Below are positions 23,101 to 36,726 of a stretch of DNA of 64,000 bases, in pieces. Origin of the DNA: Gymnothorax reevesii (Eukaryota; Chordata; Actinopteri; Anguilliformes; Muraenidae); contig CM056584.1 of NCBI GenBank assembly GCA_029721435.1, positions 9,568,395 through 9,632,394 of the forward strand. The letters run 5' to 3'. How positions within the stretch are numbered: position 1 is the first letter of the stretch; every line of letters starts with the position of its first letter. The notes beneath the pieces are model-generated. The model worked only from the letters and a program-made list of their open reading frames with translations, was not told the DNA's origin and did not search any database. The position numbers and the translations under genes were made by a program.

Positions 23101-25340
23101 TTTAAATGCTAATGCTAACATGCTAATGCCAGCGATCTAATGTGAGTTCTAATATCTGGTCATTTTCATACTGTACGTGTCCTCTATGATGTTAATAGGA
23201 GATCAGATGGCATTTCAGCTTAACCCTTCTTTTGTAAAATGGAAATTGAGTGACATTAATGTTTTAATACTAATGCTAGCATGCTAATGCTAGCGATCTA
23301 ATGTGGGTGCTAATATCTGGTCATTTTCATACTGTACGTGTCCTCTATGATGGGAGTATGGGATCAGATGGCATTTCAGCTTAACCCTGCTTGTGTAAAA
23401 TGGAAATTGAGTGACGTTAATGTTTGAATACTAATGCTAACATGCTAATGCTAGCAATCTAATGTGAGTGCTAATATCTGGTCATTTTCATACTGTACGT
23501 GTCCTCTATGATGGGAGTATGGGATCAGATGGCATTTCAGCTTAACCCTGCTTGTGTAAAATAGAAATTAAGTGATGTTAATGTTTGAATGCTAATGCTA
23601 ACATGCTAATGCTAGCGATCTAATGTGAGTTCTAATATCTGGTCATTTTCATACTGTAAGTGTCCTTTATGATGTTAGTATGAGATCAGATGGCATTTCT
23701 CCTTCACCCTTCTTGTATTATGAGCAAATTGAGTAATGTTAATGTTTCAATGCTAATGCTAACATGCTGATGCTAACATGCTAATGCTAGCGATCTAATG
23801 TGAGTGCTAATAGTTGGTCATTTTCATACTGTACGTGTCCTCAATGATGTTAATTGGAGATCAGATGGCATTTCAGCTTAACCCTTCTTGTATAATAAAA
23901 TAATTGAGTAATGTTAATGTTTAAATGCTAATGCTAACATGCTAATGCTAGCGATCTAATGTGAGTTCTAATATCTGGTCATTTTCATACTATACGTGTC
24001 CTCTATAATGTTAATAGGAGATCAGATGGCATTTCAGCTTAACCCTTCTTGTGTAAAATGAAAATTGAGTGACATTAATGTTTTAATACAAATGCTAACA
24101 TGCTAATGCTAGCAATCTAATGTGAGTGCTAATATCTGGTCATTTTCATACTGTAAGTGTCCTCTATGATGTTAGTATGAGATCAGATGGCATTTCTCCT
24201 TCACCCTTCTTGTATTATAAGCAAATTGAGTAATGTAAATGTTTCAATGCTAATGCTAACATGCTGATGCTAACATGCTAATGCTAGCAATCTAATGTGA
24301 GTGCTAATACCTGGTCATTTTCACACTGTACATGTCTTCTATGATGGGAGTATGGGATCAGACGGCATTTCAGCTTAACCTTGCTTGTGTAAAATGGAAA
24401 TTGAGTGACGTTAATGTTTTAATGCTAATGCTAACATGCTAATGCTAGTGATCTAATGTGAGTGCTAATACCTGGTCATTTTTATACTGTACATGTCCTC
24501 TATGATGGGAGTATGAGATCAGATGGCTTTTCAGCTTAACCCTGCTTGTGTAAAATGGAAATTGAGTGACGTTAATGTTTGAATGCTAATGCTAACATGC
24601 TAATGCTAGCGATCTAATGTGAGTTCTAATATCTGGTCATTTTCATACCATACGTGTCCTTTATGATGTTAATAGGAGATCAGATGGCATTTCAGCTTAA
24701 CCCTGCTTGTGTACAATGGAAATTTAGTGACGTTAATGTTTGAATGCTAATGCTAACATGCTAATGCTAGCGATCTAATGTGAGTGCTAATATCTGGTCA
24801 TTATCATTCTACACGTGTCCTCTATGATGTTCATAGGAGATCAGATGGCATTTCAGCTTAACCCTTCTTGTTTAAAATGGAAATTGAGTTATGTTAATGT
24901 TTAAATGCTAATGCTAACATGCTAATGCTAGCGCTCTAATGTGAATGCTAATATGTGGTCATTTTTATACTGTACGTGTCCTCTATGATGTTAATAGGAG
25001 ATCAGATGGCATTTCAGCTTAACCCTGCTTGTGTAAAATGGAAATTTAGTGACGTTAATGTTTGAATGCTAATGCTAACATGCTAATGCTAGCGATCTAA
25101 TGTGAGTGCTAATATCTGGTCATTTTCATACTGTAAGTGTCCTCTATGATGTTAGTATGAGATCAGATGGCATTTCTCCTTCACCCTTCTTGTATTATAA
25201 GCAAATTGAGTAATGTTAATGTTTCAATGCTAATGCTAACATGCTGATGCTAACATGCTAATGCTAGCAATCTAATGTGAGTGCTAATACCTGGTCATTT
25301 TCATACTGTACATGTCTTCTATGATGGGAGTATGGGATCA
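18770..25340 (+). repeat. Left member of the 52-monomer (8,482 bp) duplication
   Basis: Rare variants here recur 8,482-8,483 bp downstream: gtgcaatgg (20,441 and 28,924), taaccttaac (21,241 and 29,723), taatgcgag (21,472 and 29,954), gctattgctagc (about 22,626 and 31,108), aatgccagcg (about 23,127 and 31,609). 8,482 = 52 x 161 + 8 x 14 - 2. The ends are approximate because the flanks are the same satellite. Confidence 0.82.
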
Positions 25341-26767
25341 GATGGCATTTCAGCTTAACCCTGCTTGTGTAAAATGGAAATTGAGTGACGTTATTATTTG
25401 AATGCTAATGCTAACATGCTAATGCTAGCGATCTAATGTGAGTGCTAATACCTGGTCATTTTCATACTGTACATGTCCTCTATGATGGGAGTATGAGATC
25501 AGATGGCTTTTCAGCTTAACCCTGCTTGTGTAAAATGGAAATTTAATGACGTTCATGTTTGAATGCTAATGCTAACATGCTAATGCTAGCGATCTAATGT
25601 GAGTGCTAATATCTGGTCATTTTCATGCTATACGTGTCCTCTATGATGTTAATAGGAGATCAGATGGCATTTCAGCTTAACCCTTCTTGTGTAAAATGGA
25701 AATTGAGTGATGTTAATGTTTAAATGCTAATGCTAACATGCTGATGCTAGCGCTTTAATGTGAGTGCTAATATCTGGTCATTTTCATACTGTACATGTCC
25801 TCTATGATTGGAATATGGGATCAGATGGCATTTCAGCATAACCCTGTTTGTGTAAAATGGAAATTGAGAGACGTTAATGTTTAAATGCTAAAGCTAACAT
25901 GCTAATGCTAGCTATCTAATGTGAGTGCTAATATCTGGTCATTTTCATACTGTACGTGTCCTCTATGATGTTAATAGGAGATCAGATGGCATTTCAGCTT
26001 AACCCTTCTTGTATAATAAAAAAATTGAGTAATGTTAATGTTTAAATGCTAATGCTAACATGCTAATGCTAGCGATCTAATGGGAGTTCTAATATCTGGT
26101 CATTTTCATACTATACGTGTCCTCTATGATGTTAATAGGAGATCAGATGGCATTTCAGCTTAACCCTTCTTTTGTAAAATGGAAATTGAGTGACATTAAT
26201 GTTTTAATACTAAAGCTAGAATGCTAATGCTAGCGATCTAATGTGGGTGCTAATATCTGGTCATTTTCATACTGTACGTGTCCTCTATGATGGGAGTATG
26301 GGATCAGATGGCATTTCAGCTTAACCCTGCTTGTGTAAAATGGAAATTGAGTGACGTTAATGTTTGAATACTAATGCTAACATGCTAATGCTAGCAATCT
26401 AATGTGAGTGCTAATACCTGGTCATTTTCATACTGTACATGTCTTCTATGATGGGAGTATGGGATCAGACGGCATTTCAGCTTAACCTTGCTTGTGTAAA
26501 ATGGAAATTGAGTGACGTTAATGTTTTAATGCTAATGCTAACATGCTAATGCTAGTGATCTAATGTGAGTGCTAACACCTGGTCATTTTCATACTGTACA
26601 TGTCCTCTATGATGGGAGTATGAGATCAGATGGCTTTTCAGCTTAACCCTGCTTGTGTAAAATGGAAATTGAGTGACGTTAATGTTTGAATGCTAATGCT
26701 AACATGCTAATGCTAGCGATCTAATGTGATTTCTAATATCTGGTCATTTTCATACCATACGTGTCCT
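24661..26767 (+). repeat. 13-monomer HOR unit, copy 1 (2,107 bp)
   Basis: Order M8-M18 followed directly by M6 and M7, so M1-M5 are missing. The join is inside M18, whose distal third is M5-like (acctgg, tacatgtcttc). The next M8 begins at 26,768. 2,107 = 13 x 161 + 14 (only M11 is long). Confidence 0.87.
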
Positions 26768-28873
26768 TTATGATGTTAATAGGAGATCAGATGGCATTTC
26801 AGCTTAACCCTGCTTGTGTGCAATGGAAATTTAGTGACGTTAATGTTTGAATGCTAATGCTAACATGCTAATGCTAGCGATCTAATGTGAGTGCTAATAT
26901 CTGGTCATTTTCATTCTACACGTGTCCTCTATGATGTTCATAGGAGATCAGATGGCATTTCAGCTTAACCCTTCTTGTTTAAAATGGAAATTGAGTTATG
27001 TTAATGTTTAAATGCTAATGCTAACATGCTAATGCTAGCGCTCTAATGTGAATGCTAATATGTGGTCATTTTTATACTGTACGTGTCCTCTATGATGTTA
27101 ATAGGAGATCAGATGGCATTTCAGCTTAACCCTGCTTGTGTAAATGGAAATTTAGTGACGTTAATGTTTGAATGCTAATGCTAACATGCTAATGCTAGCG
27201 ATCTAATGTGAGAGCTAATATCTGGTCATTTTCATACTGTAAGTGTCCTCTATGATGTTAGTATGAGATCAGATGGCATTTCTCCTTCACCCTTCTTGTA
27301 TTATAAGCAAATTGAGTAATGTTAATGTTTCAATGCCAATGCTAACATGCTGATGCTAACATGCTAATGCTAGCAATCTAATGTGAGTGCTAATACCTGG
27401 TCATTTTCATACTGTACATGTCTTCTATTATGGGAGTATGGGATCAGATGGCATTTCAGCTTAACCCTGCTTGTTTAAAATGGAAATTGAGTGACGTTAT
27501 TATTTGAATGCTAATGCTAACATGCTAATGCTAGCGATCTAATGTGAGTGCTAATACCTGGTCATTTTCATACTGTACATGTCCTCTATGATGGGAGTAT
27601 GAGATCAGATGGCTTTTCAGCTTAACCCTGCTTGTGTAAAATGGAAATTTAATGACGTTCATGTTTGAATGCTAATGCTAACATGCTAATGCTAGCGATC
27701 TAATGTGAGTGCTAATATCTGGTCATTTTCATGCTATACGTGTCCTCTATGATGTTAATAGGAGATCAGATGGCATTTCAGCTTAACCCTTCTTGTGTAA
27801 AATGGAAATTGAGTGATGTTAATGTTTAAATGCTAATGCTAACATGCTGATGCTAGCGCTTTAATGTGAGTGCTAATATCTGGTCATTTTCATACTGTAC
27901 ATGTCCTCTATGATTGGAATATGGGATCAGATGGCATTTCAGCATAACCCTGTTTGTGTAAAATGGAAATTGAGAGACGTTAATGTTTAAATGCTAAAGC
28001 TAACATGCTAATGCTAGCTATCTAATGTGAGTGCTAATATCTGGTCATTTTCATACTGTACGTGTCCTCTATGATGTTAATAGGAGATCAGATGGCATTT
28101 CAGCTTAACCCTTCTTGTATAATAAAAAAATTGAGTAATGTTAATGTTTAAATGCTAATGCTAACATGCTAATGCTAGCGATCTAATGGGAGTTCTAATA
28201 TCTGGTCATTTTCATACTATACGTGTCCTCTATGATGTTAATAGGAGATCAGATGGCATTTCAGCTTAACCCTTCTTTTGTAAAATGGAAATTGAGTGAC
28301 ATTAATGTTTTAATACTAAAGCTAGAATGCTAATGCTAGCGATCTAATGTGGGTGCTAATATCTGGTCATTTTCATACTGTACGTGTCCTCTATGATGGG
28401 AGTATGGGATCAGATGGCATTTCAGCTTAACCCTGCTTGTGTAAAATGGAAATTGAGTGACGTTAATGTTTGAATACTAATGCTAACATGCTAATGCTAG
28501 CAATCTAATGTGAGTGCTAATACCTGGTCATTTTCATACTGTACATGTCTTCTATGATGGGAGTATGGGATCAGACGGCATTTCAGCTTAACCTTGCTTG
28601 TGTAAAATGGAAATTGAGTGACGTTAATGTTTTAATGCTAATGCTAAAATGCTAATGCTAGTGATCTAATGTGAGTGCTAACACCTGGTCATTTTCATAC
28701 TGTACATGTCCTCTATGATGGGAGTATGAGATCAGATGGCTTTTCAGCTTAACCCTGCTTGTGTAAAATGGAAATTGAGTGACGTTAATGTTTGAATGCT
28801 AATGCTAACATGCTAATGCTAGCGATCTAATGTGATTTCTAATATCTGGTCATTTTCATACCATACGTGTCCT
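26768..28873 (+). repeat. 13-monomer HOR unit, copy 2 (2,106 bp)
   Basis: Same order as 24,661-26,767. It is one base shorter through loss of an A at about 27,141 (gtaaatgg). It carries marks absent from copy 1 but present at 20.4-21.1 kb: gtgcaatgg, gagagctaat, caatgccaatgc, ctattatggg. So it is not a simple copy of its left neighbour. Confidence 0.87.
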
Positions 28874-31800
28874 TTATGATGTTAATAGGAGATCAGATGG
28901 CATTTCAGCTTAACCCTGCTTGTGTGCAATGGAAATTTAGTGACGTTAATGTTTGAATGCTAATGCTAACATGCTAATGCTAGCGATCTAATGTGAGTGC
29001 TAATATCTGGTCATTTTCATTCTACACGTGTCCTCTATGATGTTCATAGGAGATCAGATGGCATTTCAGCTTAACCCTTCTTGTTTAAAATGGAAATTGA
29101 GTTATGTTAATGTTTAAATGCTAATGCTAACATGCTAATGCTAGCGCTCTAATGTGAATGCTAATATGTGGTCATTTTTATACTGTACGTGTCCTCTATG
29201 ATGTTAATAGGAGATCAGATGGCATTTCAGCTTAACCCTGCTTGTGTAAATGGAAATTTAGTGACGTTAATGTTTGAATGCTAATGCTAACATGCTAATG
29301 CTAGCGATCTAATGTGAGAGCTAATATCTGGTCATTTTCATACTGTAAGTGTCCTCTATGATGTTAGTATGAGATCAGATGGCATTTCTCCTTCACCCTT
29401 CTTGTATTATAAGCAAATTGAGTAATGTTAATGTTTCAATGCCAATGCTAACATGCTGATGCTAACATGCTAATGCTAGCAATCTAATGTGAGTGCTAAT
29501 ACCTGGTCATTTTCATACTGTACATGTCTTCTATTATGGGAGTATGGGATCAGATGGCATTTCAGCTTAACCCTGCTTGTTTAAAATGGAAATTGAGTGA
29601 TGTTAATATTTGAATGCTAATGCTAACATGCTAATGCTAGCGATGTAATGTGAGTGCTAATACCTGGTCATTTTCATACTGTACATGTCCTCTATGATGG
29701 GAGTATGAGATCAGATGGCTTTTAACCTTAACCCTGCTTGTGTAAAATGGAAATTTAATGACGTTCATGTTTGAATGCTAATGCTAACATGCTAATGCTA
29801 GCGATCTAATGTGAGTGCTAATATCTGGTCATTTTCATACTGTACGTGCCCTCTATGATGGGAGTATGGGATCAGATGGCATTTCAGCTTAACCCTGCTT
29901 GTGTAAAATAGAAATTAAGTGATGTTAATGTTTGAATGCTAATGCTAACATGCTAATGCGAGCGATCTAATGTGAGTTCTAATATCTGGTCATTTTCATA
30001 CTGTAAGTGTCCTCTATGATGTTAGTATGAGATCAGATGGCATTTCTCCTTCACCCTTCTTGTATTATGAGCAAATTGAGTAATGTTAATGTTTCAATGC
30101 TAATGCTAACATGCTGATGCTAACATGCTAATGCTAGCGATCTAATGTGAGTGCTAATAGTTGGTCATTTTTATACTGTACGTGTCCTCTATGATGTTAA
30201 TTGGAGATCAGATGGCATTTCAGCTTAACCCTTCTTGTATAATAAAAAAATTGAGTAATGTTAATGTTTAAATGCTAATGCTAACATGCTAATGCTAGCG
30301 ATGTAATGTGACTTCTAATATCTGGTCATTTTCATACTATACGTGTCCTCTATAATGTTAATAGGAGATCAGATGGCATTTCAGCTTAACCCTTCTTGTG
30401 TAAAATGGAAATTGAGTGACATTAATGTTTTAATACTAATGCTAACATGCTAATGCTAGCGATCTAATGTGAGTGCTAATATCTGGTCATTTTCATACTG
30501 TACGTGTCCTCTATGATGGGAGTATTGGATCAGATGGCATTTCAGCTTAACCCTGCTTGTGTAAAATAAAAATTGAGTGACGTTAATGTTTGAATGCTAA
30601 TGCTAACATGCTAATGCTAGCGATCTAATTTGAGTGCTAATATCTGGTCATTTTCATACTGTAAGTGTCCTCTATGATGTTAGTATGAGATCAGATGGCA
30701 TTTCTCCTTCACCCTTCTTGTATTATAAGCAAATTGAGTAATGTTAATGTTTCAATGCTAATGCTAACATGCTGATGCTAACATGCTAATGCTAGCAATC
30801 TAATGTGAGTGCTAATACCTGGTCATTTTCATACTGTACATGTCTTCTATGATGGGAGTATGGGATCAGATGGCATTTCAGCTTAACCCTGCTTGTGTAA
30901 AATGGAAATTGAGTGACGTTATTATTTGAATGCTAATGCTAACATGCTAATGCTAGCGATCTAATGTGAGTGCTAATACCTGGTCATTTTCATACTGTAC
31001 ATGTCCTCTATGATGGGAGTATGAGATCAGATGGCTTTTCAGCTTAACCCTGCTTGTGTAAAATGGAAATTTAATGACGTTCATGTTTGAATGCTAATGC
31101 TAACATGCTATTGCTAGCGATCTAATGTGAGTGCTAATATCTGGTCATTTTCATACTGTAAGTGTCCTCTATGATGTTAGTATGAGATCAGACGGCATTT
31201 CTCCTTCACCCTTCTTGTATTATAAGCAAATTGAGTAATGTTAATGTTTCAATGCTAATGCTAACATGCTGATGCTAACATGCTAATGCTAGCAATCTAA
31301 TGTGAGTGCTAATACCTGGTCATTTTCATACTGTACATGTCTTCTATGATGGGAGTATGGGATCAGATGGCATTTCAGCTTAACCCTGCTTGTGTAAAAT
31401 GGAAATTGAGTGACGTTAATATTTGAATGCTAATGCTAACATGCTAATGCTAGCGATCTAATGTGAGTGCTAATATCTGGTCATTTTCATGCTGTACGTG
31501 TCCTCTATGATGTTAATAGGAGATCAGATGGCATTTCAGCTTAACCCTTCTTGTATAATAAAAAAATTGAGTAATGTGAATGTTTAAATGCTAATGCTAA
31601 CATGCTAATGCCAGCGATCTAATGTGAGTTCTAATATCTGGTCATTTTCATACTATACGTGTCCTCTATGATGTTAATAGGAGATCAGATGGCATTTCAG
31701 CTTAACCCTTCTTTGTAAAATGGAAATTGAGTGACATTAATGTTTTAATACTAATGCTAGCATGCTAATGCTAGCGATCTAATGTGGGTGCTAATATCTG

Positions 31801-33822
31801 GTCATTTTCATACTGTACGTGTCCTCTATGATGGGAGTATGGGATCAGATGGCATTTCAGCTTAACCCTGCTTGTGTAAAATGGAAATTGAGTGACGTTA
31901 ATGTTTGAATACTAATGCTAACATGCTAATGCTAGCAATCTAATGTGAGTGCTAATATCTGGTCATTTTCATACTGTACGTGTCCTCTATGATGGGAGTA
32001 TGGGATCAGATGGCATTTCAGCTTAACCCTGCTTGTGTAAAATAGAAATTAAGTGACGTTAATGTTTGAATGCTAATGCTAACATGCTAATGCTAGCGAT
32101 CTAATGTGAGTGCTAATATCTGGTCATTTTCATACTGTAAGTGTCCTCTATGATGTTAGTATGAGATCAGATGGCATTTCTCCTTCACCCTTCTTGTATT
32201 ATGAGCAAATTGAGTAATGTTAATGTTTCAATGCTAATGCTAACATGCTGATGCTAACATGCTAATGCTAGCGATCTAATGTGAGTGCTAATAGTTGGTC
32301 ATTTTCATACTGTACGTGTCTTCAATGATGTTAATTGGAGATCAGATGGCATTTCAGCTTAACCCTTCTTGTATAATAAAAAAATTGAGTAATGTTAATG
32401 TTTAAATGCTAATGCTAACATGCTAATGCTAGCGATCTAATGTGAGTTCTAATATCTGGTCATTTTCATACTATACGTGTCCTCTATAATGTTAATAGGA
32501 GATCAGATGGCATTTCAGCTTAACCCTTCTTGTGTAAAATGAAAATTGAGTGACATTAATGTTTTAATACAAATGCTAACATGCTAATGCTAGCAATCTA
32601 ATGTGAGTGCTAATATCTGGTCATTTTCATACTGTAAGTGTCCTCTATGATGTTAGTATGAGATCAGATGGCATTTCTCCTTCACCCTTCTTGTATTATA
32701 AACAAATTGAGTAATGTAAATGTTTCAATGCTAATGCTAACATGCTGATGCTAACATGCTAATGCTAGCAATCTAATGTGAGTGCTAATACCTGGTCATT
32801 TTCACACTGTACATGTCTTCTATGATGGGAGTATGGGATCAGACGGCATTTCAGCTTAACCTTGCTTGAGTAAAATGGAAATTGAGTGACGTTAATGTTT
32901 TAATGCTAATGCTAACATGCTAATGCTAGTGATCTAATGTGAGTGCTAATACCTGGTCATTTTTATACTGTACATGTCCTCTATGATGGGAGTATGAGAT
33001 CAGATGGCTTTTCAGCTTAACCCTGCTTGTGTAAAATGGAAATTGAGTGACGTTAATGTTTGAATGCTAATGCTAACATGCTAATGCTAGCGATCTAATG
33101 TGAGTTCTAATATCTGGTCATTTTCATACCATACGTGTCCTTTATGATGTTAATAGGAGATCAGATGGCATTTCAGCTTAACCCTGCTTGTGTACAATGG
33201 AAATTTAGTGACGTTAATGTTTGAATGCTAATGCTAACATGCTAATGCTAGCGATCTAATGTGAGTGCTAATATCTGGTCATTTTCATTCTACACGTGTC
33301 CTCTATGATGTTCATAGGAGATCAGATGGCATTTCAGCTTAACCCTTCTTGTTTAAAATGGAAATTGAGTTATGTTAATGTTTAAATGCTAATGCTAACA
33401 TGCTAATGCTAGCGCTCTAATGTGAATGCTAATATGTGGTCATTTTTATACTGTACGTGTCCTCTATGATGTTAATAGGAGATCAGATGGCATTTCAGCT
33501 TAACCCTGCTTGTGTAAAATGGAAATTTAGTGACGTTAATGTTTGAATGCTAATGCTAACATGCTAATGCTAGCGATCTAATGTGAGTGCTAATATCTGG
33601 TCATTTTCATACTGTAAGTGTCCTCTATGATGTTAGTATGAGATCAGATGGCATTTCTCCTTCACCCTTCTTGTATTATAAGCAAATTGAGTAATGTTAA
33701 TGTTTCAATGCTAATGCTAACATGCTGATGCTTACATGCTAATGCTAGCAATCTAATGTGAGTGCTAATACCTGGTCATTTTCATACTGTACATGTCTTC
33801 TATGATGGGAGTATGGGATCAG
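27250..33822 (+). repeat. Right member of the 52-monomer duplication
   Basis: Matches 18.77-25.34 kb at 8,482-8,483 bp. Private changes here include a T lost at about 31,711 (ctttgt for cttttgt), aatttgagtgc near 30,627, cttcaatgatg near 32,320 and gcttacatgc near 33,730. The match ends inside a monomer at about 33.8 kb, where ggcattt becomes ggctttt. Confidence 0.82.
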
Positions 33823-34122
33823 ATGGCTTTTCAGCTTAACCCTGCTTGTGTAAAATGGAAATTTGATGACGTTCATGTTTGAATGCTAATGCTAACATGC
33901 TAATGCTAGCGATCTAATGTGAGTGCTAATACCTGGTCATTTTCATACTGTACATGTCCTCTATGATGGGAGTATGAGATCAGATGGCTTTTCAGCTTAA
34001 CCCTGCTTGTGTAAAATGGAAATTTGATGACGTTCATGTTTGAATGCTAATGCTAACATGCTAATGCTAGCGATCTAATGTGAGTGCTAATATCTGGTCA
34101 TTTTCATACTATACGTGTCCTC
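33801..34122 (+). repeat. Single-monomer tandem duplication of an M13 variant
   Basis: Two adjacent monomers share atttgatgacgttc (33,861 and 34,022, exactly 161 bp apart), a change I saw nowhere else. The first keeps an M12 head (gagtatggg) and the second the M13 head (gagtatgag), so the duplication boundary lies in the first 30 bp or so. Just downstream, at about 34,183, is the only 1-bp insertion I found (aaaattgag). Confidence 0.8.
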
Positions 34123-36726
34123 TATGATGTTAATAGGAGATCAGATGGCATTTCAGCTTAACCCTTCTTGTGTAAAATGGAAAATTGAGTGATGTTAATG
34201 TTTAAATGCTAATGCTAACATGCTGATGCTAGCGCTCTAATGTGAGTGCTAATATCTGGTCATTTTCATACTGTACGTGTCCTCTATGATGGGAATATGG
34301 GATCAGATGGCATTTCAGCATAACCCTGTTTGTGTAAAATGGAAATTGAGAGACGTTAATGTTTAAATGCTAAAGCTAACATGCTAATGCTAGCGATCTA
34401 ATGTGAGTGCTAATATCTGGTCATTTTCATACTGTACGTGTCCTCTATGATGTTAATAGGAGATCAGATGGCATTTCAGCTTAACCCTTCTTGTATAATA
34501 ACAAAATTGAGTAATGTTAATGTTTAAATGCTAATGCTAACATGCTAATGCTAGCGATCTAATGTGAGTTCTAATATCTGGTCATTTTCATACTATACGT
34601 GTCCTCTATGATGTTAATAGGAGATCAGATGGCATTTCAGCTTAACCCTTCTTTTGTAAAATGAAAATTGAGTGACATTAATGTTTTAATACTAATGCTA
34701 GCATGCTAATGCTAGCGATCTAATGTGGGTGCTAATATCTGGTCATTTTCATACTGTACGTGTCCTCTATGATGGGAGTATGGGATCAGATGGCATTTCA
34801 GCTTAACCCTGCTTGTGTAAAATGGAAATTGAGTGACGTTAATGTTTGAATACTAATGCTAACATGCTAATGCTAGCAATCTAATGTGAGTGCTAATATC
34901 TGGTCATTTTCATACTGTACGTGTCCTCTATGATGGGAGTATGGGATCAGATGGCATTTCAGCTTAACCCTGCTTGTGTAAAATAGAAATTAAGTGATGT
35001 TAATGTTTGAATGCTAATGCTAACATGCTAATGCTAGCGATGTAATGTGACTTCTAATATCTGGTCATTTTCATACTATACGTGTCCTCTATAATGTTAA
35101 TAGGAGATCAGATGGCATTTCAGCTTAACCCTTCTTGTGTAAAATGGAAATTGAGTGACATTAATGTTTTAATACTAATGCTAACATGCTAATAATAGCG
35201 ATCTAAAGTGAGTGCTTATATCTGTTCATTTTCATACTGTACGTGTCCTCTATGATGGGAGTATTGGATCAGATGGCATTTCAGCTTAACCCTGCTTGTG
35301 TAAAATAAAAATTGAGTGACGTTAATGTTTGAATGCTAATGCTAACATGCTGATGCTAGCGATCTAATGTGAGTGCTAATATCTGGTCATTTTCATACTG
35401 TAAGTGTCCTCTATGATGTTAGTATGAGATCAGACGGCATTTCTCCTTCACCCTTCTTGTATTATAAGCAAATTGAGTAATGTTAATGTTTCAATGGTAA
35501 TGCTAACATGCTGATGCTAACATGCTAATGCTAGCAATCTAATGTGAGTTCTAATACCTGGTCATTTTCATACTGTACATGTCTTCTATGATGGGAGTAT
35601 GGGATCAGATGGCATTTCAGCTTAACCCTGCTTGTGTAAAATGGAAATTGAGTGACGTTAATATTTGAATGCTAATGCTAACATGCTAATGCTAGCGATC
35701 TAATGTGAGTGCTAATATCTGGTCATTTTCATGCTGTACGTGTCCTCTATGATGTTAATAGGAGATCAGATGGCATTTCAGCTTAACCCTTCTTGCATAA
35801 TAAAAAAATTGAGTAATGTTAATGTTTAAATGCTAATGCTAGCATGCTAATGCTAGCGATCTAATGTGAGTGCTAATATCTGGTCATTTTCATACTGTAC
35901 GTGTCCTCTATGATGGGAGTATGGGATCAGATGGCATTTCAGCTTAACCCTGCTTGTGTAAAATGGAAATTGAGTGACATTAATGTTTTAATACTAATGC
36001 TAGCATGCTAATGCTAGCGATCTAATGTGGGTGCTAATATCTGGTCATTTTCATACTGTACGTGTCCTCTATGATGGGAGTATGGGATCAGATGGCATTT
36101 CAGCTTAACCCTGCTTGTGTAAAATGGAAATTGAGTGACGTTAATGTTTGAATACTAATGCTAACATGCTAATGCTAGCAATCTAATGTGAGTGCTAATA
36201 TCTGGTCATTTTCATACTGTACGTGTCCTCTATGATGGGAGTATGGGATCAGATGGCATTTCAGCTTAACCCTGCTTGTGTAAAATAGAAATTAAGTGAT
36301 GTTAATGTTTGAATGCTAATGCTAACATGCTAATGCTAGCGATCTAATGTGAGTTCTAATATCTGGTCATTTTCATACTGTAAGTGTCCTTTATGATGTT
36401 AGTATGAGATCAGATGGCATTTCTCCTTCACCCTTCTTGTATTATGAGCAAATTGAGTAATGTTAATGTTTCAATGCTAATGCTAACATGCTGATGCTAA
36501 CATGCTAATGCTAGCGATCTAATGTGAGTGCTAATAGTTGGTCATTTTCATACTGTACGTGTCCTCTATGATGTTAATTGGAGATCAGATGGCATTTCAG
36601 CTTAACCCTTCTTGTATAATAAAAAAATTGAGTAATGTTAATGTTTAAATGCTAATGCTAACATGCTAATGCTAGCGATCTAAAGTGAGTTCTAATATCT
36701 GGTCATTTTCATACTATACGTGTCCT

